From positions 372,186-436,185 of the forward strand of contig NZ_KB902680.1 in NCBI RefSeq assembly GCF_000379605.1: DNA of 64,000 nt. Reading direction: 5' to 3'. The first letter of the stretch is position 1; the number at the start of each line of letters is the position of its first letter. The DNA comes from Rhizobium giardinii bv. giardinii H152 (GTDB taxonomy: Bacteria; Pseudomonadota; Alphaproteobacteria; Rhizobiales; Rhizobiaceae). Shown piece by piece: positions 1 to 7,399 of this stretch. The notes beneath the pieces were generated by a model that saw nothing but the letters and a program-made list of their open reading frames with translations, made no database searches and was not told where the DNA came from. The position numbers and the translations under genes are program-made.

Positions 1-26
1 CCCGGCAGGGCAGAGGGGGGTGAGAC
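1..26. repeat. possible edge of a RIME-like repeat, cut by the window start
   Basis: The first bases (CCCGGCAGGGC...GGGGGGTGAG) resemble the outer arm of the RIME-like elements at 10.0 and 44.6 kb, where CCCGGCAGGGCGGATGAGGGG occurs. Only the edge is inside the window, so this is a similarity call. The rest of positions 27-191 shows no gene or clear signal. Confidence 0.3.
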
Positions 27-191
27 AGCCACCATCGAGTACGCTAGCGCCTGAAAGACGCGCGGCGCTGTTATAGGTGCCGCGAACCACGCCCGATGAT
101 GCCATAGTCTTTCACGTCTCATCCGCTCAGCCATCCGCCAAACATCTCGACGGTCCTTGATAGCACCGATGCGGCGGAATCGGGAGACCGA

Positions 192-695
192 CTATCGGTG
201 CTCCGGCAGGATGAGTTGCATGAAGGTCAGATCCAGCCAGCGCCCGAACTTAGTGCCGACCTCCTTCATCTGCCCGGTGATCTCGAAGCCGAGTTTCTCG
301 TGCAGCCGGATCGAGGCTTCGTTGTTCGCCTCGATGCCAGCGACCATCACATGTTTGCCGAGGGCCGCCGCTCGCTCGATCAGGGCCAGCATCAGCATCC
401 TGCCGATGCCGCCGCCGCGCTGGTTCTTCTCGACGTAGACCGAATGCTCGACGGTATGGCGATAGCCGTCGAAAGCCCGCCAGTCGCCGAAGGAGGCATA
501 GCCGGCGATCGTGCCGTCATCGGCGACCGCCACCAGCACCGGATAGCTGAGGCGCCGGCGCTCGGCGAGCCACGTCGCACGATTTTCGAGGTCCACCTGC
601 GTGTCGTTCCAGATCGCCGTCGTGTTGACGACGGCGTCGTTGTAGATGTCGCGAATTGCGGGCAGGTCGGCCTCTTCGGCGTCGCGCAGGTGCAT
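192..695 (-). CDS. GNAT family N-acetyltransferase (phosphinothricin acetyltransferase-like)
   Basis: A 167-residue cytoplasmic acetyltransferase of the GNAT fold, which moves an acetyl group from acetyl-CoA to an amine. The acetyl-CoA loop RGGGIG is at about residues 93-98, preceded by the HSVYV strand and followed by the NEASIRLHEKLGF block typical of the Pat/Bar (methionine sulfoximine or phosphinothricin acetyltransferase) subgroup. The open frame runs further upstream, but the ATG at 695 has a GGAGAG ribosome site six bases before it and matches the usual N-terminus, so it was chosen. The substrate cannot be read from sequence. The gene is followed on the same strand by nothing inside the window. 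Confidence 0.85.
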   Translation of the reverse strand: MHLRDAEEADLPAIRDIYNDAVVNTTAIWNDTQVDLENRATWLAERRRLSYPVLVAVADDGTIAGYASFGDWRAFDGYRHTVEHSVYVEKNQRGGGIGRMLMLALIERAAALGKHVMVAGIEANNEASIRLHEKLGFEITGQMKEVGTKFGRWLDLTFMQLILPEHR

Positions 696-875
696 CAAAT
701 CTCTCCGGCAGTTTGCCGATGCTCTAGGCTGGGACGCGGATGTTGTACAGCCCGATAAATCATGCCGAATTGCGGGGCGCTCAGGCATGGCGCGCAAATT
801 CCGCCTCAGGGGCTTCAGGTTCCCGCTCATAAAAATCCCGCCCAATGAAGGGCGGGATCCAGATTTTTAGAATTG

Positions 876-2000
876 TTAGGCGACCTGCTTTTCCAGCACC
901 GGATAGTCGGTATAACCCTTGGCGCCGCCACCGTAGAAGGTCGCCTGGTCCGGCGTGTTGAGTGGTGCGTTGTCCTTGAGGCGCTGCACGAGGTCCGGAT
1001 TGGCGATGAACGGCTTGCCGAAGGCGACGAGGTCGGTCTTGCCCTGTTCCACGGCCTCGATGGCAAGTTCGCGGTCGTAACCGTTGTTGGTCATCCATGC
1101 GGCCTTGCCGCCGGCCTGTTCATAGGCCTCGCGAAGCGCCTTGTAGTCGAACGGCTTTTCGCCCTGCTGGAAGTCGCGCGGGCCGCCGGTCGCACCCTCG
1201 ACGACGTGTATATAGGCGAGCTTGTACTTGGCCAGCCCTTCGACGACGTGGGTGAATAGGGCCTGCGCGTCGGGATCGGAGGAGTCATTGGCAGGCGTCA
1301 CTGGCGAAATGCGTATGCCGGTGCGGCCTTCGCCGATTTCCCTGGTGATCGCATCGACGACCTCCAACAGGAAGCGGGCACGGTTTTCGATCGGCCCGCC
1401 ATATTCGTCGGTGCGGACGTTCGAGCCGGAGCGCAGGAACTGATCGATCAGGTAGCCGTTGGCGGAATGGATCTCGACGCCGTCGAATCCGGCGTCGATC
1501 GCTGCCCGCGCGGCCTTGCGGTAATCCTCGAGGATGCCCGGAATTTCGGAGAGTTCGAGCGCGCGGGGCTCGGAGGTCTCGGCGAAGGTGCCAGTGCCGT
1601 CTTCATTGACCAGATAGGTCTTCGACTTTGCCTGGATGGCCGAAGCCGACACCGGCTTGCCGCCGTTCGGCTGCAGCGAGGTGTGCGAAATCCGGCCGAC
1701 ATGCCACATCTGCACCACGATCTTGCCACCGGCCTTGTGCACGGCTGTGGTCACTTGCTTCCAGCCATTCAGCGCTTCCTTTGTGTAGAGGCCGGGAACA
1801 TCGGCATAGCCCTGGCCCTGGTGGGTGATCGCGGTCGCCTCGGTGATCAGGAGGCCGGCGGTGGCGCGCTGCTCGTAATAGGTCACGTTCAGCGCGTTGG
1901 GCACGGCGCCCGGCGAGCGGTTGCGGGTCAGTGGCGCCATGACGACGCGGTTGGCAAGCTCGATATCGCCGATCTTGATGGGGTCAAAGAGGGAAGCCAT
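876..2000 (-). CDS. Old Yellow Enzyme family alkene reductase (NemA-like)
   Basis: A 374-residue FMN-dependent, NAD(P)H-using ene-reductase that reduces activated C=C bonds and nitro groups of electrophiles. It is a full-length single TIM-barrel domain. MAPLTRNR at residues 21-28 is the flavin-binding start, and HSANGY at 178-183 holds the His/Asn substrate pair and the Tyr proton donor. The C-terminal AFGKPFIANPDL block binds FMN phosphate. It lies 63 bases downstream of an ArsR regulator on the same strand, so the two probably form an electrophile-responsive operon, in the way nemR-nemA does in E. coli with a different regulator family. The exact substrate is unknown. Confidence 0.93.
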   Translation of the reverse strand: MASLFDPIKIGDIELANRVVMAPLTRNRSPGAVPNALNVTYYEQRATAGLLITEATAITHQGQGYADVPGLYTKEALNGWKQVTTAVHKAGGKIVVQMWHVGRISHTSLQPNGGKPVSASAIQAKSKTYLVNEDGTGTFAETSEPRALELSEIPGILEDYRKAARAAIDAGFDGVEIHSANGYLIDQFLRSGSNVRTDEYGGPIENRARFLLEVVDAITREIGEGRTGIRISPVTPANDSSDPDAQALFTHVVEGLAKYKLAYIHVVEGATGGPRDFQQGEKPFDYKALREAYEQAGGKAAWMTNNGYDRELAIEAVEQGKTDLVAFGKPFIANPDLVQRLKDNAPLNTPDQATFYGGGAKGYTDYPVLEKQVA

Positions 2001-2063
2001 GGGAAGTCCTTTTTGGTTCGTTGCGGGGGGAGGGAGGATAGAGGTTGGCGGGCCGGTTTCCCG

Positions 2064-2357
2064 TCAGAGCGTGTCGCCGATGTCTTTCAGGAACGCCCGG
2101 ATTGTCTCCTCGTTGCGTTTGTAGAAAATCCATTGGCCGACGCGTTGCGTGGTCACGAGGCCTGCACGCTGCAGGATCGAAAGATGGCTGGAGACGGTCG
2201 ATTGCGACAGGCCGCAGCGCTCGAACTGACTGGCGCAGATGCCCATCTCGAAGGGGTGATGCTGGCTGGAAAAATGCGCGTCCGGTTCTTTCATCCAGCC
2301 CAGCATCTCGATGCGTTTGGGGTGTGCCAACGCCTTGAGGATTTCGTCTTTGTCCAT
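2064..2357 (-). CDS. ArsR family winged-helix transcriptional regulator
   Basis: A 97-residue DNA-binding repressor of the ArsR/SmtB fold. The recognition helix is around residues 50-65 (LSQSTVSSHLSILQRAGLV), followed by a beta wing (TTQRVGQWIFYKR). It has cysteines at 41 and 48 (CASQFERC), just before the recognition helix. It lacks the classic ELCVCDL metal site of ArsR, so a thiol-based redox or electrophile switch is possible, but that is inference. The start ATG lies eight bases inside a 13-bp inverted repeat, which points to autoregulation, and the ene-reductase gene follows. In S. meliloti an ArsR-type gene also adjoins the AbcR/lsrB locus, as I recall. Confidence 0.88.
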   Translation of the reverse strand: MDKDEILKALAHPKRIEMLGWMKEPDAHFSSQHHPFEMGICASQFERCGLSQSTVSSHLSILQRAGLVTTQRVGQWIFYKRNEETIRAFLKDIGDTL

Positions 2358-2364
2358 CTGTCGC

Positions 2365-2400
2365 CTATGTATCGATAAAACTCGATATATCGATACATAG
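2365..2400. promoter_or_regulatory. 13-bp perfect inverted repeat, likely operator of the arsR-ene-reductase operon
   Basis: CTATGTATCGATA at 2365-2377 is the exact reverse complement of 2388-2400, with a 10-bp spacer. It ends eight bases upstream of the arsR start codon on the minus strand. Its size, symmetry and place fit an ArsR-family operator covering the promoter. Confidence 0.7.
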
Positions 2401-2461
2401 ATCGTGAATTACCGATATTCAAGTCACAACTTCTTGAAGGACCGCCGTAGGGATCTGGGCA

Positions 2462-2576
2462 AAAAAAAAGGGCCACGGGAAAAGCCGGGCCCTTTAGGTG
2501 TGAAGGTATAAACCTCCAGAGGGGAACAGCTGCTGCGGTGGCACTGGGAGGAAAAAGACCACCATCTGCATCAGCT
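2462..2576 (-). ncRNA. abcR: AbcR-family trans-acting small RNA (distal copy)
   Basis: One of two tandem copies of a roughly 115-120 nt element. On the minus strand it carries a CCTCCCAGTGCC motif, which would pair with ribosome sites of target mRNAs, then a rho-independent terminator: the hairpin at 2470-2492 (GGGCCCGG...CCGTGGCCC) followed by nine T. A promoter TTGAAA (2606-2611), 17-bp spacer, CATATC (2583-2588) sets the start near 2576. A 46-bp block (2511-2556) is identical to the other copy (2717-2762). AbcR1/AbcR2 are known in rhizobia and Brucella to repress ABC-transporter mRNAs with Hfq. Which copy is 1 or 2 cannot be said from this window. Confidence 0.88.
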
Positions 2577-2582
2577 AAAACC

Positions 2583-2611
2583 GATATGGGAAAGCGGCGC
2601 GAAGATTTCAA
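2583..2611 (-). promoter_or_regulatory. promoter of the distal AbcR sRNA
   Basis: The -35 box TTGAAA (2606-2611) and -10 box CATATC (2583-2588) are separated by exactly 17 bp on the minus strand, directly before the conserved sRNA start. The matching position of the other copy has the same architecture. Confidence 0.65.
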
Positions 2612-2663
2612 TGCTGAGTGCCAGGAAAAATTGCAACCGCAAGGATGTGCTTGAATTCAGGGC

Positions 2664-2783
2664 AAAAAAAGAGGGCCACAAGAAAACTTGGGCCCTTTAT
2701 AGTTATGAAGGTAATTAACCTCCAGAGGGGAACAGCTGCTGCGGTGGCACTGGGAGGAAAAAAGCCACCAAAATGCATCAGCT
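2664..2783 (-). ncRNA. abcR: AbcR-family trans-acting small RNA (lsrB-proximal copy)
   Basis: The second AbcR copy, about 120 nt, lies between lsrB and the distal copy on the same strand. It shares the 46-bp core with the CCTCCCAGTGCC anti-Shine-Dalgarno-like motif. Its terminator stem at 2673-2695 (GGGCCCAAG...CTTGTGGCCC) is followed by a T-rich tail. It has its own promoter, TTGCGG (2813-2818), 17 bp, CATACC (2790-2795). The 5' arm and terminator loop differ between copies, so the two RNAs could have partly distinct targets. VtlR/LsrB is known to control an abcR gene in related bacteria, and lsrB lies just upstream here. Confidence 0.88.
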
Positions 2784-2789
2784 GCAGTC

Positions 2790-2818
2790 GGTATGATGGT
2801 TTTTTGGGCGAACCGCAA
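2790..2818 (-). promoter_or_regulatory. promoter of the lsrB-proximal AbcR sRNA
   Basis: The -35 box TTGCGG (2813-2818) and -10 box CATACC (2790-2795) have a 17-bp spacer on the minus strand. The boxes sit at the same distance from the conserved GCTGATGCA start block as in the distal copy. LsrB/VtlR would be expected to bind just upstream, but I could not define its box. Confidence 0.55.
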
Positions 2819-2990
2819 TCATTTAATCTGCATGACAGCCATGTGCCGGACGCAGCTCTGCACACTTTTCAAGCGATTTAAATCGATTATTCGAGGCGGA
2901 TGATTTAGGTTCAGGGAAAAAAGCAGTTAAAACAGCAGTTTGTCTAGGAGAACTATAGAGAACATTTTTTGTGCAACTGCGAAGGCGACC

Positions 2991-3887
2991 TCAGAAGCTC
3001 CAGTTGCGTGCCTTTGCGACGATGAAATCGCGGAAGACCTTCAGCTTGGCGGCGTTCTTCATCTCGTCCGGATAGCAGAAATAGGTGTCGAATGACGGAA
3101 TGTCGGCACCGATCGGCAGTTGAATCAGGCCGGGATCGCGTCCGACGATGTAGTCGGGCATCATGGCGATGCCGATGCCGAGCAGGCAGGCGCGCTTGAT
3201 CGAGGTCTGGCTGTTGATCTGCAGATGCGAGGGCCGGGGATTGTCCGAATCGCGCCCGGCAATCTCCAGCCAGTTGACGTCGAGCAGGTAGTTGGGCGCC
3301 GGCTCGCCGAAGGTGATGATGCGATGGTTGTCCAGATCTTCAACCGACTGCGGCTCGCCGTATTTGTTGATGTAGGACGGCGCAGCATAAAGATGCATGT
3401 GTACGGTGAAGAGCTTGCGCTGGATCAGGTCTGATTGCTGCGGCTGGCGCAGCCGGATGGCGCAGTCGGCGTGGCGCATGTTGACGTCCAGCTCCTCGTT
3501 GTCGAGGATCAGCTGAACCTGCATTTCAGGATAGAGCGACAGGAACTCCTGCACCTTGTCGGTCAGCCAGCCCTGGCCGAGACCGACGGTGGTGGTGATG
3601 CGCAGCTTGCCGCTCGGCTTGTCGGTGGTCTCGGTGAGCTGGACCCTGACGCTTTCGAGCTTCATCAGCACTTCGTGGGCGGTGCGATAGAGAATCTCGC
3701 CCTGTTCGGTGAGGATCAGGCCACGGGCATGGCGATGAAACAGCTTAATGCCGACGTCCTGCTCGAGCGAACTCACCTGGCGGCTGATGGCCGATTGCGA
3801 GAGGTGCAGCTTGTCGGCCGCATGGGTAAAGGATCCCGCTTCCGCCGCCGCATGGAAAATGCGCAGTTTGTCCCAGTCTAGCGGCAT
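2991..3887 (-). CDS. lsrB: LysR family transcriptional regulator LsrB/VtlR
   Basis: A 298-residue LysR-type regulator with an N-terminal winged helix (residues 4-62, FTHAADKLHLSQSAISRQVS) and a C-terminal periplasmic-binding-protein-like sensor domain. Its sequence and position beside tandem abcR genes and trxB identify it as LsrB (S. meliloti), called VtlR in Brucella and Agrobacterium. It is known for control of an AbcR sRNA, LPS and oxidative-stress functions, and symbiosis or virulence. Cysteines lie at 142, 234 and 271; redox-active cysteines have been described for LsrB. The ATG at 3887 has a GGGGGG ribosome site; an in-frame ATG at 3899 would add four residues. trxB lies upstream on the same strand. 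Confidence 0.92.
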   Translation of the reverse strand: MPLDWDKLRIFHAAAEAGSFTHAADKLHLSQSAISRQVSSLEQDVGIKLFHRHARGLILTEQGEILYRTAHEVLMKLESVRVQLTETTDKPSGKLRITTTVGLGQGWLTDKVQEFLSLYPEMQVQLILDNEELDVNMRHADCAIRLRQPQQSDLIQRKLFTVHMHLYAAPSYINKYGEPQSVEDLDNHRIITFGEPAPNYLLDVNWLEIAGRDSDNPRPSHLQINSQTSIKRACLLGIGIAMMPDYIVGRDPGLIQLPIGADIPSFDTYFCYPDEMKNAAKLKVFRDFIVAKARNWSF

Positions 3888-4000
3888 GAAGCCCCCCATA
3901 GGCGCTTATGGCGGAAAACGGCCTCGTTGTTTCCCACCATAGAGCTGATTGTCTGTTCCCACTCAGGAGCGGGGATTCCCGCTCCAATTGTTCGCGGCTT

Positions 4001-4975
4001 CTATTCGGCCGCAATTGCGACGGGCATATGGCCCGCCAGATATTTTTCCGCTTCGAGTGCTGCCATGCAGCCCATTCCGGCCGCGGTGATCGCCTGGCGA
4101 TAGACATCGTCGGTAACGTCGCCGGCCGCGTAAACACCCGGCACGTCCGTTGCCGTTGAGTCAGGGGCAGTCCAGAGATAGCCGTTCGGCTTCAGGCGCA
4201 GCTTGTCCTTGAAAAGTTCGACCGCGGGCGCATGGCCGATCGCCACGAAGACGCCATCGATCGGCATCTCGCTTAGCTCGCCCGTGCGGGTATTGCGCAG
4301 CTTGACGCCGTTGACAGATGCCGGCATCGGCGGCTTGGCCGGCGTGCCGAGATATTCGACCACCTCGTGATCCCAGATCACCCTGATGTTTTCCTTGGCG
4401 AACAGCCGCTCCTGCAGGATCTTTTCCGAGCGGAAGCTGTCGCGGCGGTGGATGACGGTCACGGTCTTTGCAAGGTTGGACAGATAGAGCGCTTCCTCGA
4501 CGGCCGAATTGCCGCCGCCGACGACGATCACGTCCTTGTTGCGGTAGAAGAAGCCGTCGCAGGTGGCGCAAGCCGAGACGCCGAAGCCCTGGAAGGTCGC
4601 CTCGCTCTCGATGCCGAGCCACTTGGCCTTGGCACCGGTGGCGATGATCAGCACGTCGGCCGTCCAGTCGGTGCCGCTGTCGGTGGTGAGCCTGAACGGC
4701 CGCACCGAGAGATCGACGCTGGTGACGAGATCATTGACGATCTCGGCGCCGACATGTTGGGCCTGCTTGAGCATCTGCTCCATCATCCAGGGACCCTGGA
4801 CCGGATCGGCATAGCCCGGATAGTTTTCGACGTCGGTCGTGATCATCAACTGGCCGCCCTGTTCCATCCCGGCGATCAGCACCGGATTGAGCATGGCACG
4901 CGCCGAATAGATGGCGGCGGTGTAGCCAGCCGGGCCGGAGCCGATGATGAGAACTTTGGTGTGTCGGGCAGTCAT
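4001..4975 (-). CDS. trxB: thioredoxin-disulfide reductase
   Basis: A 324-residue FAD- and NADPH-dependent flavoenzyme that keeps thioredoxin reduced in the cytoplasm. It shows the FAD loop GSGPAG (12-17), the redox-active CATC (136-139), the NADPH loop GGGNSA (153-158) and the C-terminal VYAAGDV FAD motif, all at family-typical spacing. The ATG at 4975 follows AAGGA, whereas the open frame reaches 5011 without a ribosome site. It lies about 110 bases upstream of lsrB on the same strand, linking thiol redox state with a redox-linked regulator. A divergent glycan cluster begins on the other side. Confidence 0.97.
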   Translation of the reverse strand: MTARHTKVLIIGSGPAGYTAAIYSARAMLNPVLIAGMEQGGQLMITTDVENYPGYADPVQGPWMMEQMLKQAQHVGAEIVNDLVTSVDLSVRPFRLTTDSGTDWTADVLIIATGAKAKWLGIESEATFQGFGVSACATCDGFFYRNKDVIVVGGGNSAVEEALYLSNLAKTVTVIHRRDSFRSEKILQERLFAKENIRVIWDHEVVEYLGTPAKPPMPASVNGVKLRNTRTGELSEMPIDGVFVAIGHAPAVELFKDKLRLKPNGYLWTAPDSTATDVPGVYAAGDVTDDVYRQAITAAGMGCMAALEAEKYLAGHMPVAIAAE

Positions 4976-5043
4976 GAGCCGGGTCCTTCGATCGCCTGAA
5001 CGGTATAACATCGTCCGGCTTCGTCATATGATGAGAAATTGTC

Positions 5044-5056
5044 CCCTAGTCTAGGG
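5044..5056. promoter_or_regulatory. 13-bp palindrome upstream of trxB
   Basis: CCCTAG-T-CTAGGG is a perfect odd palindrome 69 bases upstream of the trxB start, in the divergent gap between trxB and the glycosyltransferase gene. It could be a regulator site, but no binding protein can be named. Confidence 0.35.
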
Positions 5057-5181
5057 ATTCCAGCAGCCTTGTTTCAAGGGCGACCCCGTTGATACACACA
5101 GATGTGTTGCGCGATTGCCCCGGTTTCGCGAGGTTTTTGTGCATGGCGCACAAAGACGCTCTCGTTTTTTCATCCTAATAC

Positions 5182-6294
5182 GTGTTACCGACAAAACTTG
5201 TGACAATCGCCGATCGGACAGAAGTGGCAGTGAACAAGCGGCAATCCCCATACCCGTTTCGCAATCCCGGCGACTTCGATTACGGCCGCACGCTTTTTCA
5301 CCGGTTCGGCACCTGGCTCGACAGCCGCCGCGTTTCGTCCCGCCGCAAGAGCAGGACCGAAACGGTGCCATTGTCGCAGTTGTCGCCGGCAACCTTCCGG
5401 CCGTTGCGGAGCGCGGATGTTCCGCTGCTTTTCCTGGCGCATGACGATCTCAAATTCATGCGGTCGCTGCTATTGCATTACCGCCGGCTTGGCGTGACGC
5501 GCTTCATCTGCGTCGACGATCAGTCCGAAGACGGCACGCGCGCGTTTCTTTGCGCGCAGCCGGACGTCGACGTCTGGACCTCTGGCGTGCGCTATCGCGA
5601 GGCAAGGCGCGGCAAGCTATGGCGCGAAGCCTTGTTTACCCGCTATGGCAAGAACCGCTGGTATCTGAATATCGACGCGGACGAATATCTCGTCTACGAC
5701 CGATGCTTCGAAAGACCGCTGCCGCAACTGATCGCCCATCTCGAAAGTCTCGGCGTGCGCCGGCTCGCAGCACCGATGATCGACATGTATCCCGGGGGCG
5801 AGGTGAGCGCGTTTGCCTTCGACGGTTCGACGGATGCCATGCCCTGGGAGATTGCCGACTGCATCGACGGTAGCGGCTACGTCATCGAGAAGACCAAGCG
5901 CTTCCTCAGCCTTGCGGGCGGGCCGCGGCGGCGCAAGTTCGCGGCCGAAGCGGAGATGATGAAGTACCCGCTGATGTATTGGGACGACGAGTGCAGTTTC
6001 GGGATCAGCATTCATCAGCCGTTGCCTTTCGATCGCAATTTCTCGCCGATCTGCGGCGTGCTCCTGCATTTCAAGTTCTTTGCCGATTATCACGAGAAAA
6101 CCCGTCAGGCGGTTGAGGACAAGCAGTACTTCGGCGGCGCGCGGGAGTATCAGCGCATTCTCGACACGGTGGCGGCCAGCGGCGAGCTCGATTTCGTCTA
6201 TGAAGACACGCTGAAATATTCCTCGCCGGAACAATTGATCGAGCACGGCTTCATGCGCTCGGTCTGGTCTGCCGACCGGCCCGCGGAGGATTGA
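5182..6294 (+). CDS. glycosyltransferase, GT2-like (Glyco_tranf_2_4 type)
   Basis: A cytoplasmic glycosyltransferase, probably acting on surface polysaccharide or LPS. It has a GT-A fold with the strand FICVDDQSEDGT at about residues 108-119 and a DxD-like metal site NIDADE at 163-168 (counted from the GTG at 5182). The start is uncertain: GTG at 5182 gives 370 residues, while an in-frame GTG about 16 codons downstream is preceded by AGAAG. It has no membrane segment. It overlaps the acyltransferase gene that follows, so the two are co-transcribed. It is not part of the S. meliloti lps core order as I recall it, so it appears to be an addition between trxB and lrp. Donor and acceptor sugars are unknown. 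Confidence 0.82.
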   Translation: MLPTKLVTIADRTEVAVNKRQSPYPFRNPGDFDYGRTLFHRFGTWLDSRRVSSRRKSRTETVPLSQLSPATFRPLRSADVPLLFLAHDDLKFMRSLLLHYRRLGVTRFICVDDQSEDGTRAFLCAQPDVDVWTSGVRYREARRGKLWREALFTRYGKNRWYLNIDADEYLVYDRCFERPLPQLIAHLESLGVRRLAAPMIDMYPGGEVSAFAFDGSTDAMPWEIADCIDGSGYVIEKTKRFLSLAGGPRRRKFAAEAEMMKYPLMYWDDECSFGISIHQPLPFDRNFSPICGVLLHFKFFADYHEKTRQAVEDKQYFGGAREYQRILDTVAASGELDFVYEDTLKYSSPEQLIEHGFMRSVWSADRPAED

Positions 6295-6299
6295 CGGCC

Positions 6300-6833
6300 G
6301 TGCGCATCGGATCGCTTTCGCATTATTACTGTCTCCTTCGCGGGCTTGTGCTGCGGGGATATTTGCGCGTCGGCCGCAAGGCCCGGATCAAGCAGGGCGC
6401 GTTCATCGACGCCTACCGCGGGCGCGTGGTGATCGGCGATCGGTTCAAGATTCATCGAGGCGGTTTCATCGACGCGCAGAAGGGCACGATCGAGATCGGC
6501 TCGAACGTGTCGATCAATCCCTACAGCATCCTTTATGGTCTCGGCGGGATCAGGATCGGCAACGACGTACGGATCGCCGCCCACGTCGTCATAGTCTCGT
6601 TCGACCATCGTTACGACGACGTCTCCAAAGCCATCACGATGCAGGGCGTCGTCGCCAAGCCCATCGTGATCGAGGACGATGTCTGGATCGGCGCCGGCGC
6701 GAAGATCCTGGGCGGCTCGCATATCGCCAAAGGCTGCGTCATCGGCGCAAATGCCGTGGTCAAAGGCAAGACGGAACCCTACGGAATTTATGTTGGCAGC
6801 CCGGCGCGGCTTTTGAAGTATCGCGGGCAATAA
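6300..6833 (+). CDS. left-handed beta-helix (hexapeptide) acyltransferase
   Basis: A 177-residue protein made of hexapeptide repeats ([IV]-G-x-x-x-x), for example VVIGDRF, IEIGSNV, IRIGNDV, DDVWIGAGA and IAKGCVIGANAVV. This is the trimeric fold of O-acetyltransferases of the NodL/LacA/WbbJ group. HVVIVSFDHRYD contains the likely catalytic His region, and VGSPARLLKYRG is the usual C-terminal clamp. It probably acetylates a sugar of a surface glycan, given the glycosyltransferase directly before it. The GTG at 6300 was chosen because GGAGGA lies nine bases upstream; a TTG at 6291 overlaps the previous stop codon. Confidence 0.85.
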   Translation: MRIGSLSHYYCLLRGLVLRGYLRVGRKARIKQGAFIDAYRGRVVIGDRFKIHRGGFIDAQKGTIEIGSNVSINPYSILYGLGGIRIGNDVRIAAHVVIVSFDHRYDDVSKAITMQGVVAKPIVIEDDVWIGAGAKILGGSHIAKGCVIGANAVVKGKTEPYGIYVGSPARLLKYRGQ

Positions 6834-6886
6834 CAAATACGGTCCGCAACATGCGGGATCGACAGGAAAAAACGGGAAGCTCAACC

Positions 6887-7357
6887 ATGGTGATGCGCGT
6901 CGACCTTGATGCAATCGATATGAAGATTCTGCGCGAGCTTCAGAATGACGGTCGGATGACCAATGTCGAGCTGGCCGAACGGGTGGGTATCTCGGCGCCG
7001 CCCTGTTTGAGGCGCGTGCGCAAGCTGGAGGAGGCCGGCATCATCCGCGGCTATCGGGCGCTGCTCAACGCACCGGCGCTCGGCTATGACCTGGTTGCCT
7101 TCTGCATGGTGGGCCTCAAGCACCAGTCGGATGCCAATCTCAAGGCCTTTGCCAAGCAGACGGCCAATTGGCCGCTGGTGCGCGAAGCCTGGATGGTCTC
7201 GGGCGAATCCGACTTTCTCCTGCAGTGCGTGGCCGAAAACCTTGCAGCGTTTCAGGATTTCGTTATTGAGGAACTCACGGCCACGGAGAACGTGGATACC
7301 GTGCGCACGATGCTGACTATCCGGCAGGTCAAGGATGTTGCTCTGATAGAGATCTAG
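6887..7357 (+). CDS. lrp: Lrp/AsnC family transcriptional regulator
   Basis: A 156-residue Lrp/AsnC regulator. An N-terminal helix-turn-helix (DAIDMKILRELQNDGRMTN followed by VELAERVGISAPPCLRRVRKLE) is joined to a C-terminal RAM ligand-binding and oligomerisation domain. The ATG at 6887 follows GGGAAGC; an ATG six bases downstream is possible. An lrp-like gene at the end of the lps cluster is a conserved feature in S. meliloti, where it sits between trxB/lsrB and lpsC. Whether it controls the glycan genes or amino-acid genes is not visible here. Confidence 0.92.
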   Translation: MVMRVDLDAIDMKILRELQNDGRMTNVELAERVGISAPPCLRRVRKLEEAGIIRGYRALLNAPALGYDLVAFCMVGLKHQSDANLKAFAKQTANWPLVREAWMVSGESDFLLQCVAENLAAFQDFVIEELTATENVDTVRTMLTIRQVKDVALIEI

Positions 7358-7399
7358 GTCGCTTCCGCGTCTCCGTTTATCACGATAGGATCAGGTGTT

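Noticed and set aside
2608..2881. Two open frames of about 85 codons on either strand over the AbcR region
   Set aside because: They coincide with the sRNA core and terminator, and the copies do not keep a reading frame between them.
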